Shown: positions 36,487 to 43,793 of the stretch, piece after piece
Numbering within the stretch: position 1 is the stretch's first letter
Layout: each line of letters starts with the position of its first letter
DNA from: Bacillus sp. EAC
GTDB lineage: Bacteria; Bacillota; Bacilli; Bacillales; Bacillaceae_G
Assembly (NCBI RefSeq): GCF_002156875.1
Contig: NZ_NCSY01000001.1
Coordinates: 310,001-374,000 of the forward strand
Length of the DNA: 64,000 nt
Reading direction: 5' to 3'
Notes under the pieces: model-generated
What the model saw: only the letters and a program-made list of their open reading frames with translations
Told to the model about the DNA's origin: nothing
Databases searched by the model: none
Translations under genes and position numbers: made by a program

Positions 36487-36936
36487 TTATATTCCTGTGC
36501 TTCCAAAACCGCTCATTCTCTCATCTCCAGCGATATCATCGTCAGCTAATAGAAACTTTTGAAATACAGCTTGGCCAATTCGTTCACCCTTTTGAATGAT
36601 AACCGGCTCTTTTGTTACATTAAGTAGTTGCATCATGATATGACCATCATTTGATGGATTACTATAGTAATCCGAATCAATAACACCTACACCGTTACCT
36701 TTTACTAAACCTTTTTTTAATGGTGTTGATGAGCGTACAAATAAAGCTAAAAACTCATCTCTTTGCATATAAGCTTTTACACCTGTTGCAACAAGTTTAA
36801 TTTCATTTGGATTAATTATTGTCTCTTCAATACACTCAATATCGTATCCTGCTGCATGGGTTGTAGATCTTTTTGGAAGATTTACACCAAATTCTTCAAA
36901 TCCCTTAGCTACTTCAAAACCACGTATTTTCTCCAA
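36487..36936 (-). CDS. dut: dUTP diphosphatase (trimeric type)
   Basis: About 149 residues. Hydrolyses dUTP to dUMP and keeps uracil out of DNA. The five dUTPase motifs can be followed: AAGYDIE (motif 1), RSSTPLKKGL (motif 2), GVIDSDYYSN (motif 3, with the catalytic-site Asp), KGERIGQAVFQ (motif 4) and the P-loop-like C-terminal GFGSTG (motif 5). I prefer a TTG start at 36934-36936, 8 bp after AGGGTG; a GTG three codons earlier is the alternative. Similar dUTPases occur in prophages, but no phage genes surround it. Confidence 0.88.
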   Translation of the reverse strand: MEKIRGFEVAKGFEEFGVNLPKRSTTHAAGYDIECIEETIINPNEIKLVATGVKAYMQRDEFLALFVRSSTPLKKGLVKGNGVGVIDSDYYSNPSNDGHIMMQLLNVTKEPVIIQKGERIGQAVFQKFLLADDDIAGDERMSGFGSTGI

Positions 36937-37046
36937 ATTTTTCACCCTTTTCCATTTATTCCATAACTAGTTTAACATAGATCATGATCGAGTATTACTT
37001 AAATAATGGTTTAAATAGAAATGCGATAATTTAAAGAACGATAAAT

Positions 37047-37748
37047 TTAATCTCCAACTTTAAATCCTTCAAACAGTTTTCCACCAAATGGTTTTAAGAT
37101 GGAATCGATCAAATTAATCACTTCTTTTTTGTCTCCAGATTCATAAAAGATATGAAAAGCTGAGAATATTTCATCAGTTAACACTCGATCAAATTCGGCT
37201 AATTCTCGATATATCCATTTAGAAGATCCAATCCAGCAGTTATTCGTTCGTAATATGAATTCAGCTAATCGCTCAAGTAATGTGTTAGCAATACAAATTA
37301 ATTCGTACTTATTAGTAGATCCTATGAAATCCTCAAAAACATCAGACAAAAAATAATGCTTTGATGCTACTGTTTGTTCATCCCATTTATCTGGTCCAGA
37401 TTTTAATAGTTGTTTTGCCTCTATTATAATGTTTTCGAGTATAGGATGATTTTTTAGGGTTATGCCTTCTGCAATCATTCTTATAATTGATGGCCTCGCT
37501 CTTTTAATATCACTTTCGAAAAATGATTTATAAGATATATGATCATAAACAAATACTTCAATTTTCCAGTCGAATTTTATTAGCGATTCTCGATAAGCAT
37601 TTGGACGATTTTCTATAATAATCAAATCTAAATCGGATGTTTCTGTATAATCACCTCTAATAACACTTCCACTCAATATTGCTCCTAGACATGATGGAAA
37701 TTCTGATTCGATAAATTTAATTGCCGCTTCACGTGGGGCCATTTTCAT
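37047..37748 (-). CDS. Nucleotidyltransferase domain protein (MNT-like)
   Basis: A 233-residue protein with the polymerase-beta nucleotidyltransferase motif LSGSVIRGDYTETSDLDLII (GS-x-x-R-G-D...D-x-D) near residue 25. The third carboxylate could be in KIEVFVYD. The rest is helical and resembles proteins annotated as aminoglycoside adenylyltransferase-like or minimal nucleotidyltransferases. No HEPN toxin partner is adjacent, which argues against a MNT/HEPN toxin-antitoxin pair. GAGGTGA precedes the ATG. Substrate unknown. Confidence 0.72.
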   Translation of the reverse strand: MKMAPREAAIKFIESEFPSCLGAILSGSVIRGDYTETSDLDLIIIENRPNAYRESLIKFDWKIEVFVYDHISYKSFFESDIKRARPSIIRMIAEGITLKNHPILENIIIEAKQLLKSGPDKWDEQTVASKHYFLSDVFEDFIGSTNKYELICIANTLLERLAEFILRTNNCWIGSSKWIYRELAEFDRVLTDEIFSAFHIFYESGDKKEVINLIDSILKPFGGKLFEGFKVGD

Positions 37749-38000
37749 TACATTTCACCTCGTATTTACTAACTGGTTCAATTACATCGTTAGGTCGATT
37801 GTCTTTTATAAATCATAAGGACTGTTTCAAGTAATAAAATGAATCCTTTTATTAGAAAATACACCAAAATAACAATTAGTGCTTCTTGTATTACACTTAA
37901 CCCAATCGTACCAGAGAAACCATTACTGTCAGATAAAAATCCTATTTTTATAATCAAAAGGCTATTTTCGTATATATCGTTGCTTTTTCAGTATGTGTAT
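37749..38000. other. Gene-free stretch before repeat copy C
   Basis: AT-rich intergenic sequence between the nucleotidyltransferase gene and the repeat; short random frames only. Nothing recognisable. Confidence 0.4.
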
Positions 38001-38133
38001 GTTGATTTCCACTCCAGAATGCTCGCTTGCCGTGGGGCGTGAGCTGAGCCTCCTCGTCGCAACCGCTCCTTGCGTGAGTCTCAGCTTTCCCGCATATCCC
38101 ACAGGAGTCGAGCACCCTTCCGTTCCAATCAAC
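38001..38133 (+). repeat. GC-rich interspersed repeat, copy C (133 bp)
   Basis: Same element as 32991-33118, same orientation: GTTGATTTCCACTCCAG at the left and CCAATCAAC at the right, with GAGCCTCCTCG and CCCACAGGAGTCGAGCAC inside. Mid-part differs by small indels. No coding potential; the two plus-strand frames crossing it are chance. Confidence 0.8.
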
Positions 38134-38271
38134 TACTGTCTAAAAATTTACAGTTCCTACAAGAAACTCTCAAAAAAAGTTTAAATTAAAAATATGATAT
38201 TTCCAAATTTAACTTGTCTTTATATATTCTCAGTAAATATGTAAAACACCTCTTGTTTTATTGTCATGGAA

Positions 38272-38309
38272 ACAAAAAAGAATGTGTGATCTCACTTCTC
38301 ACACATTCT
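38272..38309 (-). terminator. Terminator of the tandem GNAT gene
   Basis: AGAATGTGTGA (38279-38289) and TCACACATTCT (38299-38309), then TTTTTTG on the minus strand. Confidence 0.8.
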
Positions 38310-38318
38310 ATAAATGTT

Positions 38319-39137
38319 TTATTTTGCCAAATAGTAATCCTGTGTATTATATTGTTCGAACCCACAATCGGTATATAATTTTTTGGCATTTCTGTTTTCT
38401 AAAGCAACTTCTAGATGAATTTCATTCCCTTGTTTACTTTCTTGTTCAATAATCTGAAGTAAAGTATTCTTCCCGTATCCTTTGCCTTGATATTTAGGGA
38501 AAATTGCAAATCCGTAAATCCAGCTTTCATTGTTTTCTCTTTGGATACTAAGTTTTCCAATAATTTCGTTATTTACTTCAATTAAATATAGGATTCGATT
38601 TGGTTCATTTAAAATTCTGGAATTATACTTTTCAGCGTCCTTTGTTTCAAAACCAAAACATTCCACATCCAATTTCGTTACAATTGAAAAATCAGCAGGT
38701 GTTGCTTTTGTAAACTGTACGACTTGCTCAAATTTAGGTAATTCCTTGTTTCTACACACCATTTGATATTCAGAAAAAGAAAGATCACAATTTTGACTTT
38801 TTAAAAATTCTTTTGCACTTTGCGAAACCTCAGGTGCATTAAGTAGAATTGTACTTCCCTTCGGAATAATCTCCATTGCTTTGTTTAATAAATTTGTGAA
38901 AATCCCATTCCTTCTAAAAGTAGGATGGACCATCCCACATAACTCTACTTTTTCACCAATAAAATAAATGCCGATAAAGCCAACAAGCTGATTATCTTCA
39001 TAATGAAATAAGTCCTCTGTTGTATCACCTGTACGGTTTCTTAGCATATCCCAATTTAATTTTAAACTTAATCCCTCATGGCTCTCACAAGTTTCTTGTA
39101 ACTCTTTAATTTGCAATAATTGATTTTCAGATAACAA
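38319..39137 (-). CDS. Tandem GNAT N-acetyltransferase
   Basis: About 272 residues with two GNAT folds. The first (residues 1-125) has MVHPTFRRNGIFTNLL, a degenerate acetyl-CoA loop; the second (about 135-272) has the intact IFPKYQGKGYGKNTLLQII (Q-x-x-G-x-G) and NRNAKKLYTDCGFEQY. Such tandem proteins usually use only one active site. AAGGTG lies 6 bp before a TTG at 39135-39137, which I take as the start; the GTG three codons earlier overlaps the site. Target unknown. Confidence 0.8.
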   Translation of the reverse strand: MLSENQLLQIKELQETCESHEGLSLKLNWDMLRNRTGDTTEDLFHYEDNQLVGFIGIYFIGEKVELCGMVHPTFRRNGIFTNLLNKAMEIIPKGSTILLNAPEVSQSAKEFLKSQNCDLSFSEYQMVCRNKELPKFEQVVQFTKATPADFSIVTKLDVECFGFETKDAEKYNSRILNEPNRILYLIEVNNEIIGKLSIQRENNESWIYGFAIFPKYQGKGYGKNTLLQIIEQESKQGNEIHLEVALENRNAKKLYTDCGFEQYNTQDYYLAK

Positions 39138-39190
39138 CTGCTTCACCTTCTATAATTAGTTTGGCCTAGCCCAATTAAATATAGTTCAAC

Positions 39191-39225
39191 AAAAAAAGCA
39201 TTGTTCCTTCTTTTTGGAAAATGCT
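39191..39225 (-). terminator. Terminator of the orphan murG
   Basis: On the minus strand AGCATTTTCC pairs with GGAACAATGCT (small bulge), followed by TTTTTTTG. Confidence 0.65.
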
Positions 39226-39239
39226 TGAATTGGCAATCA

Positions 39240-40307
39240 TTATTTAACACTACTTATTTCTTTTACTAGTATTTTAAGTGCATCACCTTGATTGGTACCT
39301 TCCATGGAGGCAATAAATTCCTCCCGGCTATTTTGGACTCTTTCAAGTTCAGTTAGTACAGAGTCAGAAGTTAACTCTTCCTCTTCTAACATAAATCCAT
39401 AACCCTTCTCGACAAAAGCATGTGCATTAAGTATTTGATCTCCACGACTTTGATTTTTAGTTAAAGGAATAATGAGCATGGGGATCTTCAATGCTAAAAA
39501 TTCAAAAATTGCATTTGATCCACCTCTTGTAATGACCACATTTGTTGCTGCTAATACGTCTGGTAATTCATCATGGATATATTCAAATTGCTTATATCCA
39601 ATTTGATTTTCAAAGTTAGGGTCCAAATTATCTTTCCCACATATATGGACTATTTGATATGTTTTTGTAAGGCTATTGAGACTTTCTCTTACAGTTTCAT
39701 TTATTTTTTTTGCACCTAAACTTCCACCCATTATAGTTAAAATTGGCTTAAAATGATTAAATTGAAGAAAATGAAGTCCTTTCGTAGCAGATCCATTTAA
39801 TAGTTCTTTTCTTATCGGGGATCCAATGACAGTTGTTCTATTTGATGGAAAATATCGTTTTGCTTCTTCAAAGGATGTAAAAATCTTTGTAGCAAATCTT
39901 TGAGAAATTTTATTAGCTAAACCAGGTGTCATATCACTCTCATGTATAAAAATTGGAATCTTTAACGTACTTGCGGCAATTATTACTGGCACCGAAACAA
40001 AACCACCTTTGGAAAAAACTAAATTTGGTTTAAGTTTTTTTAAAATTGCTCTAGCCCCAATACATCCTTTTAAAACTCTAAACATATCAACAATATTTTC
40101 CTTATCAATATATCTTCTTAACTTACCACTCGATATACCATAGTAAGGTATCTTTAAATTCGTAACTAACTCCTTTTCAATACCTTTTTTCGAACCAATA
40201 TATTTGATATCCCATTCATTCGGATCAAGCTCATTCATTATGGCAATATTTGGTGTAACATGCCCTGCAGAGCCACCACCAGTAAAAACGATTGTTTTTC
40301 TAGACAT
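39240..40307 (-). CDS. murG: MurG-type UDP-GlcNAc:lipid I N-acetylglucosaminyltransferase, paralogue
   Basis: A 355-residue GT28 glycosyltransferase. G-loop 1 is TGGGSAGHVTPN (residues 9-20), a second glycine-rich loop is GGSLGAKKINE (about 193-203), and the UDP-GlcNAc pocket is RGGSNAIFEFLALKIPMLI (about 258-276). MurG adds GlcNAc to lipid I on the inner face of the membrane. In Bacillaceae the main murG lies in the division/cell-wall cluster; none of those genes (murD, ftsW, murB, divIB) are here, so this is probably a second copy. GGGG precedes the ATG. It is transcribed alone. Confidence 0.85.
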   Translation of the reverse strand: MSRKTIVFTGGGSAGHVTPNIAIMNELDPNEWDIKYIGSKKGIEKELVTNLKIPYYGISSGKLRRYIDKENIVDMFRVLKGCIGARAILKKLKPNLVFSKGGFVSVPVIIAASTLKIPIFIHESDMTPGLANKISQRFATKIFTSFEEAKRYFPSNRTTVIGSPIRKELLNGSATKGLHFLQFNHFKPILTIMGGSLGAKKINETVRESLNSLTKTYQIVHICGKDNLDPNFENQIGYKQFEYIHDELPDVLAATNVVITRGGSNAIFEFLALKIPMLIIPLTKNQSRGDQILNAHAFVEKGYGFMLEEEELTSDSVLTELERVQNSREEFIASMEGTNQGDALKILVKEISSVK

Positions 40308-40353
40308 AAAATCCCCTAACTTCTAATTGATTGTTTCATTAATTGGACAGGAA

Positions 40354-40782
40354 TTAAAATACTTTTACAAAACCTATGCTATTATCCTCATAGCCTAATC
40401 TTTTATAAAAATCATGTGCTGCCTCTCTTTCCTTCCTTTTTCCACTTGTTAAACCAATCCCATAAGCACCTTGTTCACGTGCCCAGTTTTCTGCTACGTT
40501 CATTAATTGTTTTCCAATTCCTAATTTCCGATAATCCTCCTCAACAACAAACGCAACAATTCGGACACTTACGTCATTCCGTTCATAAAAGTATCCCTTA
40601 CGTAAACCCACCATACCAACTACTTTATCTTCAACTTCAGCAACTAATGTAAAATAATCTTCATCTTTGTCTATTTTTCTAAAGCGATATTCCATTTCTT
40701 CAGTGGTAGTAGAGTAACCTAATTGCCTCATTAATTTCGCCAATTCAGCTACATCATTTTCATTAGCCTGCCTAATTTCCAT
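40354..40782 (-). CDS. GNAT family N-acetyltransferase
   Basis: A 142-residue GNAT protein starting MEIRQANENDVAELAKLMRQLGY, the usual first strand and helix of the fold. The acetyl-CoA loop is EEDYRKLGIGKQLM (R-x-x-G-I-G, about 85-98) and motif B is AAHDFYKRLGYEDN. GAGGGTGAG precedes ATG 40780-40782, so the long upstream in-frame extension is not used. Its 5' region contains a run of TTCCAGTT-type repeats (40874-40980). Confidence 0.83.
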   Translation of the reverse strand: MEIRQANENDVAELAKLMRQLGYSTTTEEMEYRFRKIDKDEDYFTLVAEVEDKVVGMVGLRKGYFYERNDVSVRIVAFVVEEDYRKLGIGKQLMNVAENWAREQGAYGIGLTSGKRKEREAAHDFYKRLGYEDNSIGFVKVF

Positions 40783-40873
40783 ACTCACCCTCAATTCATA
40801 TTTAATATTAAGTTCTATTCTTAATTTTATGAATGAGACTAGCTTCAACATGTCTAATTAATAAAATGGTTTA

Positions 40874-40980
40874 TTCCAGGTCCTATTCTAATCCAGTTGA
40901 AACTAACCAAAAATTCCAGTTTTATAAACAACTTTCCAGTTGAAAACTTGTATATAAAACTCAACTGTTTTTCCAGTTCT
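40874..40980. repeat. Cluster of five TTCCAGTT-type direct repeats
   Basis: TCCAG cores start at 40875, 40892, 40915, 40935 and 40972; four are followed by TT and the first by GT, and two extend to TCCAGTTGAAAAC or TCCAGTTGAAAC. Spacing is 17, 23, 20 and 37 bp, close to two helical turns. They lie in the upstream region of the GNAT gene, after the terminator of the next gene. Confidence 0.5.
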
Positions 40981-41087
40981 TGACTATTTAGTTCAAAACA
41001 ATTACTTTTCCATCTAATTACCACACCTATAAATGAGCTAATAAATTAAATTCACCATAAAAGTTTGAAATTCCTTTTAATTAGACA

Positions 41088-41126
41088 AAAAATGCATTAC
41101 TTCATATTCTAAAGTAATGCATTTTT
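41088..41126. terminator. Terminator of the coiled-coil protein gene
   Basis: AAAAATGCATTACTT (41088-41102) and AAGTAATGCATTTTT (41112-41126), perfect stem with A/T runs on both sides. Confidence 0.85.
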
Positions 41127-41134
41127 AAGAACTA

Positions 41135-41872
41135 CTATTTCTCTTTTATTGGATCAACAGCAAACCAGTCCGACATTGATAGATTTGTCGTTTTATCTTC
41201 CCAATCTTCAATTGCTAAATCTGATGGATCGAATTCTAAATCTCTCGTTTTATTTTGAGCAGTTTGCTGATTATCTATTTGATTAGTGTTCCTACCATTT
41301 TCAGAGTGTTGCGCTGCACCTGTAGTTGACATAATGATATTATTTTCAATTGTTTGATATACCGATTCATCCGATTCATTTTGATCAGCTTGATTTGTAC
41401 CTTGAATTGAACTTCTTTGTTTTTTTTGAGTAGATCTAGATTGCTTTTGATTACTTTCTGATTTAATTGAATCTTCAATATCCTCAAACAGATTTGTTGA
41501 TTTTCCCCCTTTATCTTTGTCGTGATTATTAATATGTAGTTTGTTTGTCAATTCTTCTGAAAACTCCGCTACATTATTTTTAAAATCATCAACCCATTCA
41601 CCATAATTCACATGAAAATTGCTATTTTTCTCATGATGCTCACTTTGAAATTTATTGTTTGAATCATTCTCATTATTCATCAACGTAAATGTGGTTTTTA
41701 ACTCTTTTTCAAGATTTACAATCTGACTGTCAAAATGATGTAATTGTTTTTTTAAATGCTCCATATTAGACTCGATTTCATCAATACGCTTGTTAACTTT
41801 ATGCATATTTTTTTGGTGTTCATTGCGTTTTAAATCGAATTGTTCTAACAGTTTATCAAAAGAAAGATCCAT
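41135..41872 (-). CDS. Unknown hydrophilic coiled-coil protein, 245 aa
   Basis: No family recognised. Residues about 10-62 form a clear coiled coil (heptads with KVNKRIDEIESNMEHLKKQL). The middle (about 65-200) is low-complexity, rich in N, Q, S, K and E, probably disordered. The C-terminal 35 residues are acidic with aromatic positions, DPSDLAIEDWEDK and MSDWFAVDP, which look like a short conserved docking motif. There is no signal peptide or membrane helix. AAGGTGAG lies 6 bp before ATG 41870-41872. It has its own terminator. An adaptor or scaffold role would be a guess. Confidence 0.6.
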   Translation of the reverse strand: MDLSFDKLLEQFDLKRNEHQKNMHKVNKRIDEIESNMEHLKKQLHHFDSQIVNLEKELKTTFTLMNNENDSNNKFQSEHHEKNSNFHVNYGEWVDDFKNNVAEFSEELTNKLHINNHDKDKGGKSTNLFEDIEDSIKSESNQKQSRSTQKKQRSSIQGTNQADQNESDESVYQTIENNIIMSTTGAAQHSENGRNTNQIDNQQTAQNKTRDLEFDPSDLAIEDWEDKTTNLSMSDWFAVDPIKEK

Positions 41873-41944
41873 AATACTCACCTTATTTCATTTTTTATTT
41901 AGTATGCCAAAGTTGAACTGAAAAAAATAAAGATATTTAGTGAT

Positions 41945-41980
41945 AAAAAAGAACAACTGCATGAACAGTTGTTCTTTTTT
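41945..41980. terminator. Terminator of the acyl-CoA operon (unit 1)
   Basis: AAAAAAGAACAACTG (41945-41959) and CAGTTGTTCTTTTTT (41966-41980), 6-base loop; strong in both directions. It lies about 155 bp after the last gene of the operon. Confidence 0.85.
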
Positions 41981-42134
41981 ATTATTTAACAGGCGTTTTT
42001 GGGATATACCATTTAATTGCACCTAATCGTACAAGTAGGTAATTATTCTTTTCTCCTATAGTTAGGAGTAAATATTTTAATTTTATTACCTAATTAACAA
42101 ACACTTATATTTGCTGAAGTTGAGTATAACTAGG

Positions 42135-42536
42135 TCAATATTGAACAAAAATAAGTTTACCGTTTATAACTTTCTTTTCATCCTGATTTGTAGCAACTAC
42201 TGAAAAATGTAGTCTGCTTGCTTCTAATTCAACAAGTGTTGCTTTTAATGTAATGATATCATTTATAAATACCATGTTTTTAAATCGAATAGAATAGTCT
42301 TCAATAAAACCATCTTCATAATAATCCGAAAATAGTTTCGATAAATTTCCCATTGTCCACATGCCATGAGCGATTACACCAGGTAGTCCAGCTTTTTTAG
42401 CTTCATCATCGATTGTATGGATTGGATTAAAATCTCCTGAAGCTCCTGCATATTTTATTAAATCAATTCTAGATACTGGTTTTAGTACTACTGGTTCTAA
42501 AGAATCTCCAATTTTTAAATTTGTAAGAACTGTCAT
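42135..42536 (-). CDS. MaoC-family (R)-specific hydratase/dehydratase, second subunit
   Basis: A 133-residue hot-dog-fold protein with the hydratase motif SGDFNPIHTID (D and H of the catalytic pair, about 33-43) and the downstream GVIAHGMWTMG. It resembles the catalytic HadB-type half of two-component MaoC dehydratases. The ATG overlaps the stop of the upstream MaoC gene (ATGA), so the two are made in equal amounts and probably form a heterodimer that hydrates 2-enoyl-CoA or the reverse. It is the last gene of the operon that starts at the thioesterase (48330). Confidence 0.85.
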   Translation of the reverse strand: MTVLTNLKIGDSLEPVVLKPVSRIDLIKYAGASGDFNPIHTIDDEAKKAGLPGVIAHGMWTMGNLSKLFSDYYEDGFIEDYSIRFKNMVFINDIITLKATLVELEASRLHFSVVATNQDEKKVINGKLIFVQY

Positions 42537-42982
42537 ACTGTTAACACCTTCCTTACTTCTTCACTAATAATCACGACAGATTTAGTGGTGAAAATAAGAT
42601 TTCCTTCCAAATCTTCCCCATTGTCAGAAAGAACTAAAAAACCCATATTACCAAAATTCCCTTTTTTCTCAAAGTAATCTTTTATTTCAGTAAAACACTT
42701 CACTTTTTCACCAACTAAAAGTGGTCTTTTGTAATGAAAGTTTTGTTCGCCGTGGATTAATCCTACATTTGGCAAATGAAAATTTTCAATCTCCCCATAT
42801 TCAAACACTCTAGGAAATGTTGGTGGTGCAATATTTTGTCCATATCTGGAATTTTTGCCGTATTCTTCGTCAACAAAAATTGGATGTAAGTCACCTATTG
42901 CTTCTGCGAACTTTTTCACAGCACCTCGTTCAACGGTATTAATGACTCCTTTAGAGCGTTCTCCAATAAATGATTTAAACAT
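42533..42982 (-). CDS. MaoC-like N-terminal (FAS1-like) dehydratase, first subunit
   Basis: A 149-residue hot-dog protein of the MaoC_dehydrat_N type: VERGAVKKFAEAIGDLHPIF, then YGKNSRYGQNIAPPTFPRVF, and HGEQNFHYKRPLLVGEKV. These match the HadA/HadC-like non-catalytic partner rather than the catalytic half, since the D-x-N-P-I-H motif is replaced by GDLHPIF. ATG 42980-42982 follows GGGGTG; the upstream in-frame extension overlaps the SDR gene. It is coupled to the second subunit by a 4-bp overlap. Confidence 0.8.
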   Translation of the reverse strand: MFKSFIGERSKGVINTVERGAVKKFAEAIGDLHPIFVDEEYGKNSRYGQNIAPPTFPRVFEYGEIENFHLPNVGLIHGEQNFHYKRPLLVGEKVKCFTEIKDYFEKKGNFGNMGFLVLSDNGEDLEGNLIFTTKSVVIISEEVRKVLTV

Positions 42983-43004
42983 ATTAATCACCCCATTATA
43001 GAAA

Positions 43005-43763
43005 TTACGATTTTGGCCCACCAGCAACATAGAGCACTTGTCCATTTACATATGATGATTTTTCATCTGCAAAAAATGCAACTGCGTTCGCTATATCTTC
43101 AGGTTTTCCAGTTCTTCCAGCAGGTATCTGACTTAAACTTGCTTCAATCAACTGTTCAAAAGAAATACCAATTCGACTAGCTGTTTCTCTTGTCATTTCA
43201 GTCTCAATAAATCCAGGTGCTACGGCATTCGTTGTAATACCATATTTCCCTAGTTCAATTGCCAGAGTCTTCGTTAATCCTTGAAGTCCCGCCTTTGCTG
43301 TCGCATAATTTGCTTGACCACGATTTCCAAGCGCAGATGTAGAGGAAATATTAATGATTCTACCATATTGTTGTTTAACCATATATGCTTGAGCAGCACG
43401 AACAACATTAAAAGAACCTTTTAAATGCACGTCCATAACTGCTTGCCAATCTGAATCTGTCATTTTAAATAATAAATTATCACGGATCACACCAGCATTA
43501 TTTACAACAATATCAATTGAACCAAATCTCTCGTTTACTTCTTTCATGGCCTCTTCCACTTCATTTGCTTCAACTACATTGGCAATTTTAGTGTAAATCT
43601 CATATTGCTTAAATTCTTCAGCTGTCTGGCTAATCGCTTCTTTATTCACATCGATAATAGCTACCTTTGCGCCTTCACTAGCAAATAACTCAACTATGTC
43701 TTTACCAATTCCACGACTACCTCCTGTTATAAATGCTACTTTTCCTTCGAATCTTCCTGTCAT
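43005..43763 (-). CDS. SDR-family 3-oxoacyl reductase/3-hydroxyacyl dehydrogenase (FabG-like)
   Basis: A 252-residue classical short-chain dehydrogenase. The cofactor motif is TGGSRGIG (14-21), D in AIIDVN favours NAD, NNAG is at about 90, and the catalytic Ser-Tyr-Lys are in ISSTSALGNRGQANYATAKAG (S140 area, Y153, K157). It matches FabG-type enzymes best. In this operon it could oxidise the 3-hydroxyacyl-CoA made by the MaoC pair. AAGGAG precedes the ATG. Confidence 0.87.
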   Translation of the reverse strand: MTGRFEGKVAFITGGSRGIGKDIVELFASEGAKVAIIDVNKEAISQTAEEFKQYEIYTKIANVVEANEVEEAMKEVNERFGSIDIVVNNAGVIRDNLLFKMTDSDWQAVMDVHLKGSFNVVRAAQAYMVKQQYGRIINISSTSALGNRGQANYATAKAGLQGLTKTLAIELGKYGITTNAVAPGFIETEMTRETASRIGISFEQLIEASLSQIPAGRTGKPEDIANAVAFFADEKSSYVNGQVLYVAGGPKS

Positions 43764-43793
43764 TTTTCTTCACTCCTTACTTAAAATGGTTCA

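Noticed and set aside
36487-36936. Prophage remnant suggested by the dUTPase
   Set aside because: No other phage gene, attachment site or integrase is nearby; cellular dUTPases of this type are common.
37047-37748. MNT/HEPN toxin-antitoxin system
   Set aside because: The nucleotidyltransferase is larger than MNT antitoxins and no HEPN protein is adjacent.
41990-42110. Minus-strand frame ending ...RLGAIKWYIPKTPVK
   Set aside because: It looks protein-like but has no ATG, GTG or TTG start or ribosome binding site. It may be the tail of a lost gene; the evidence is too thin to list.
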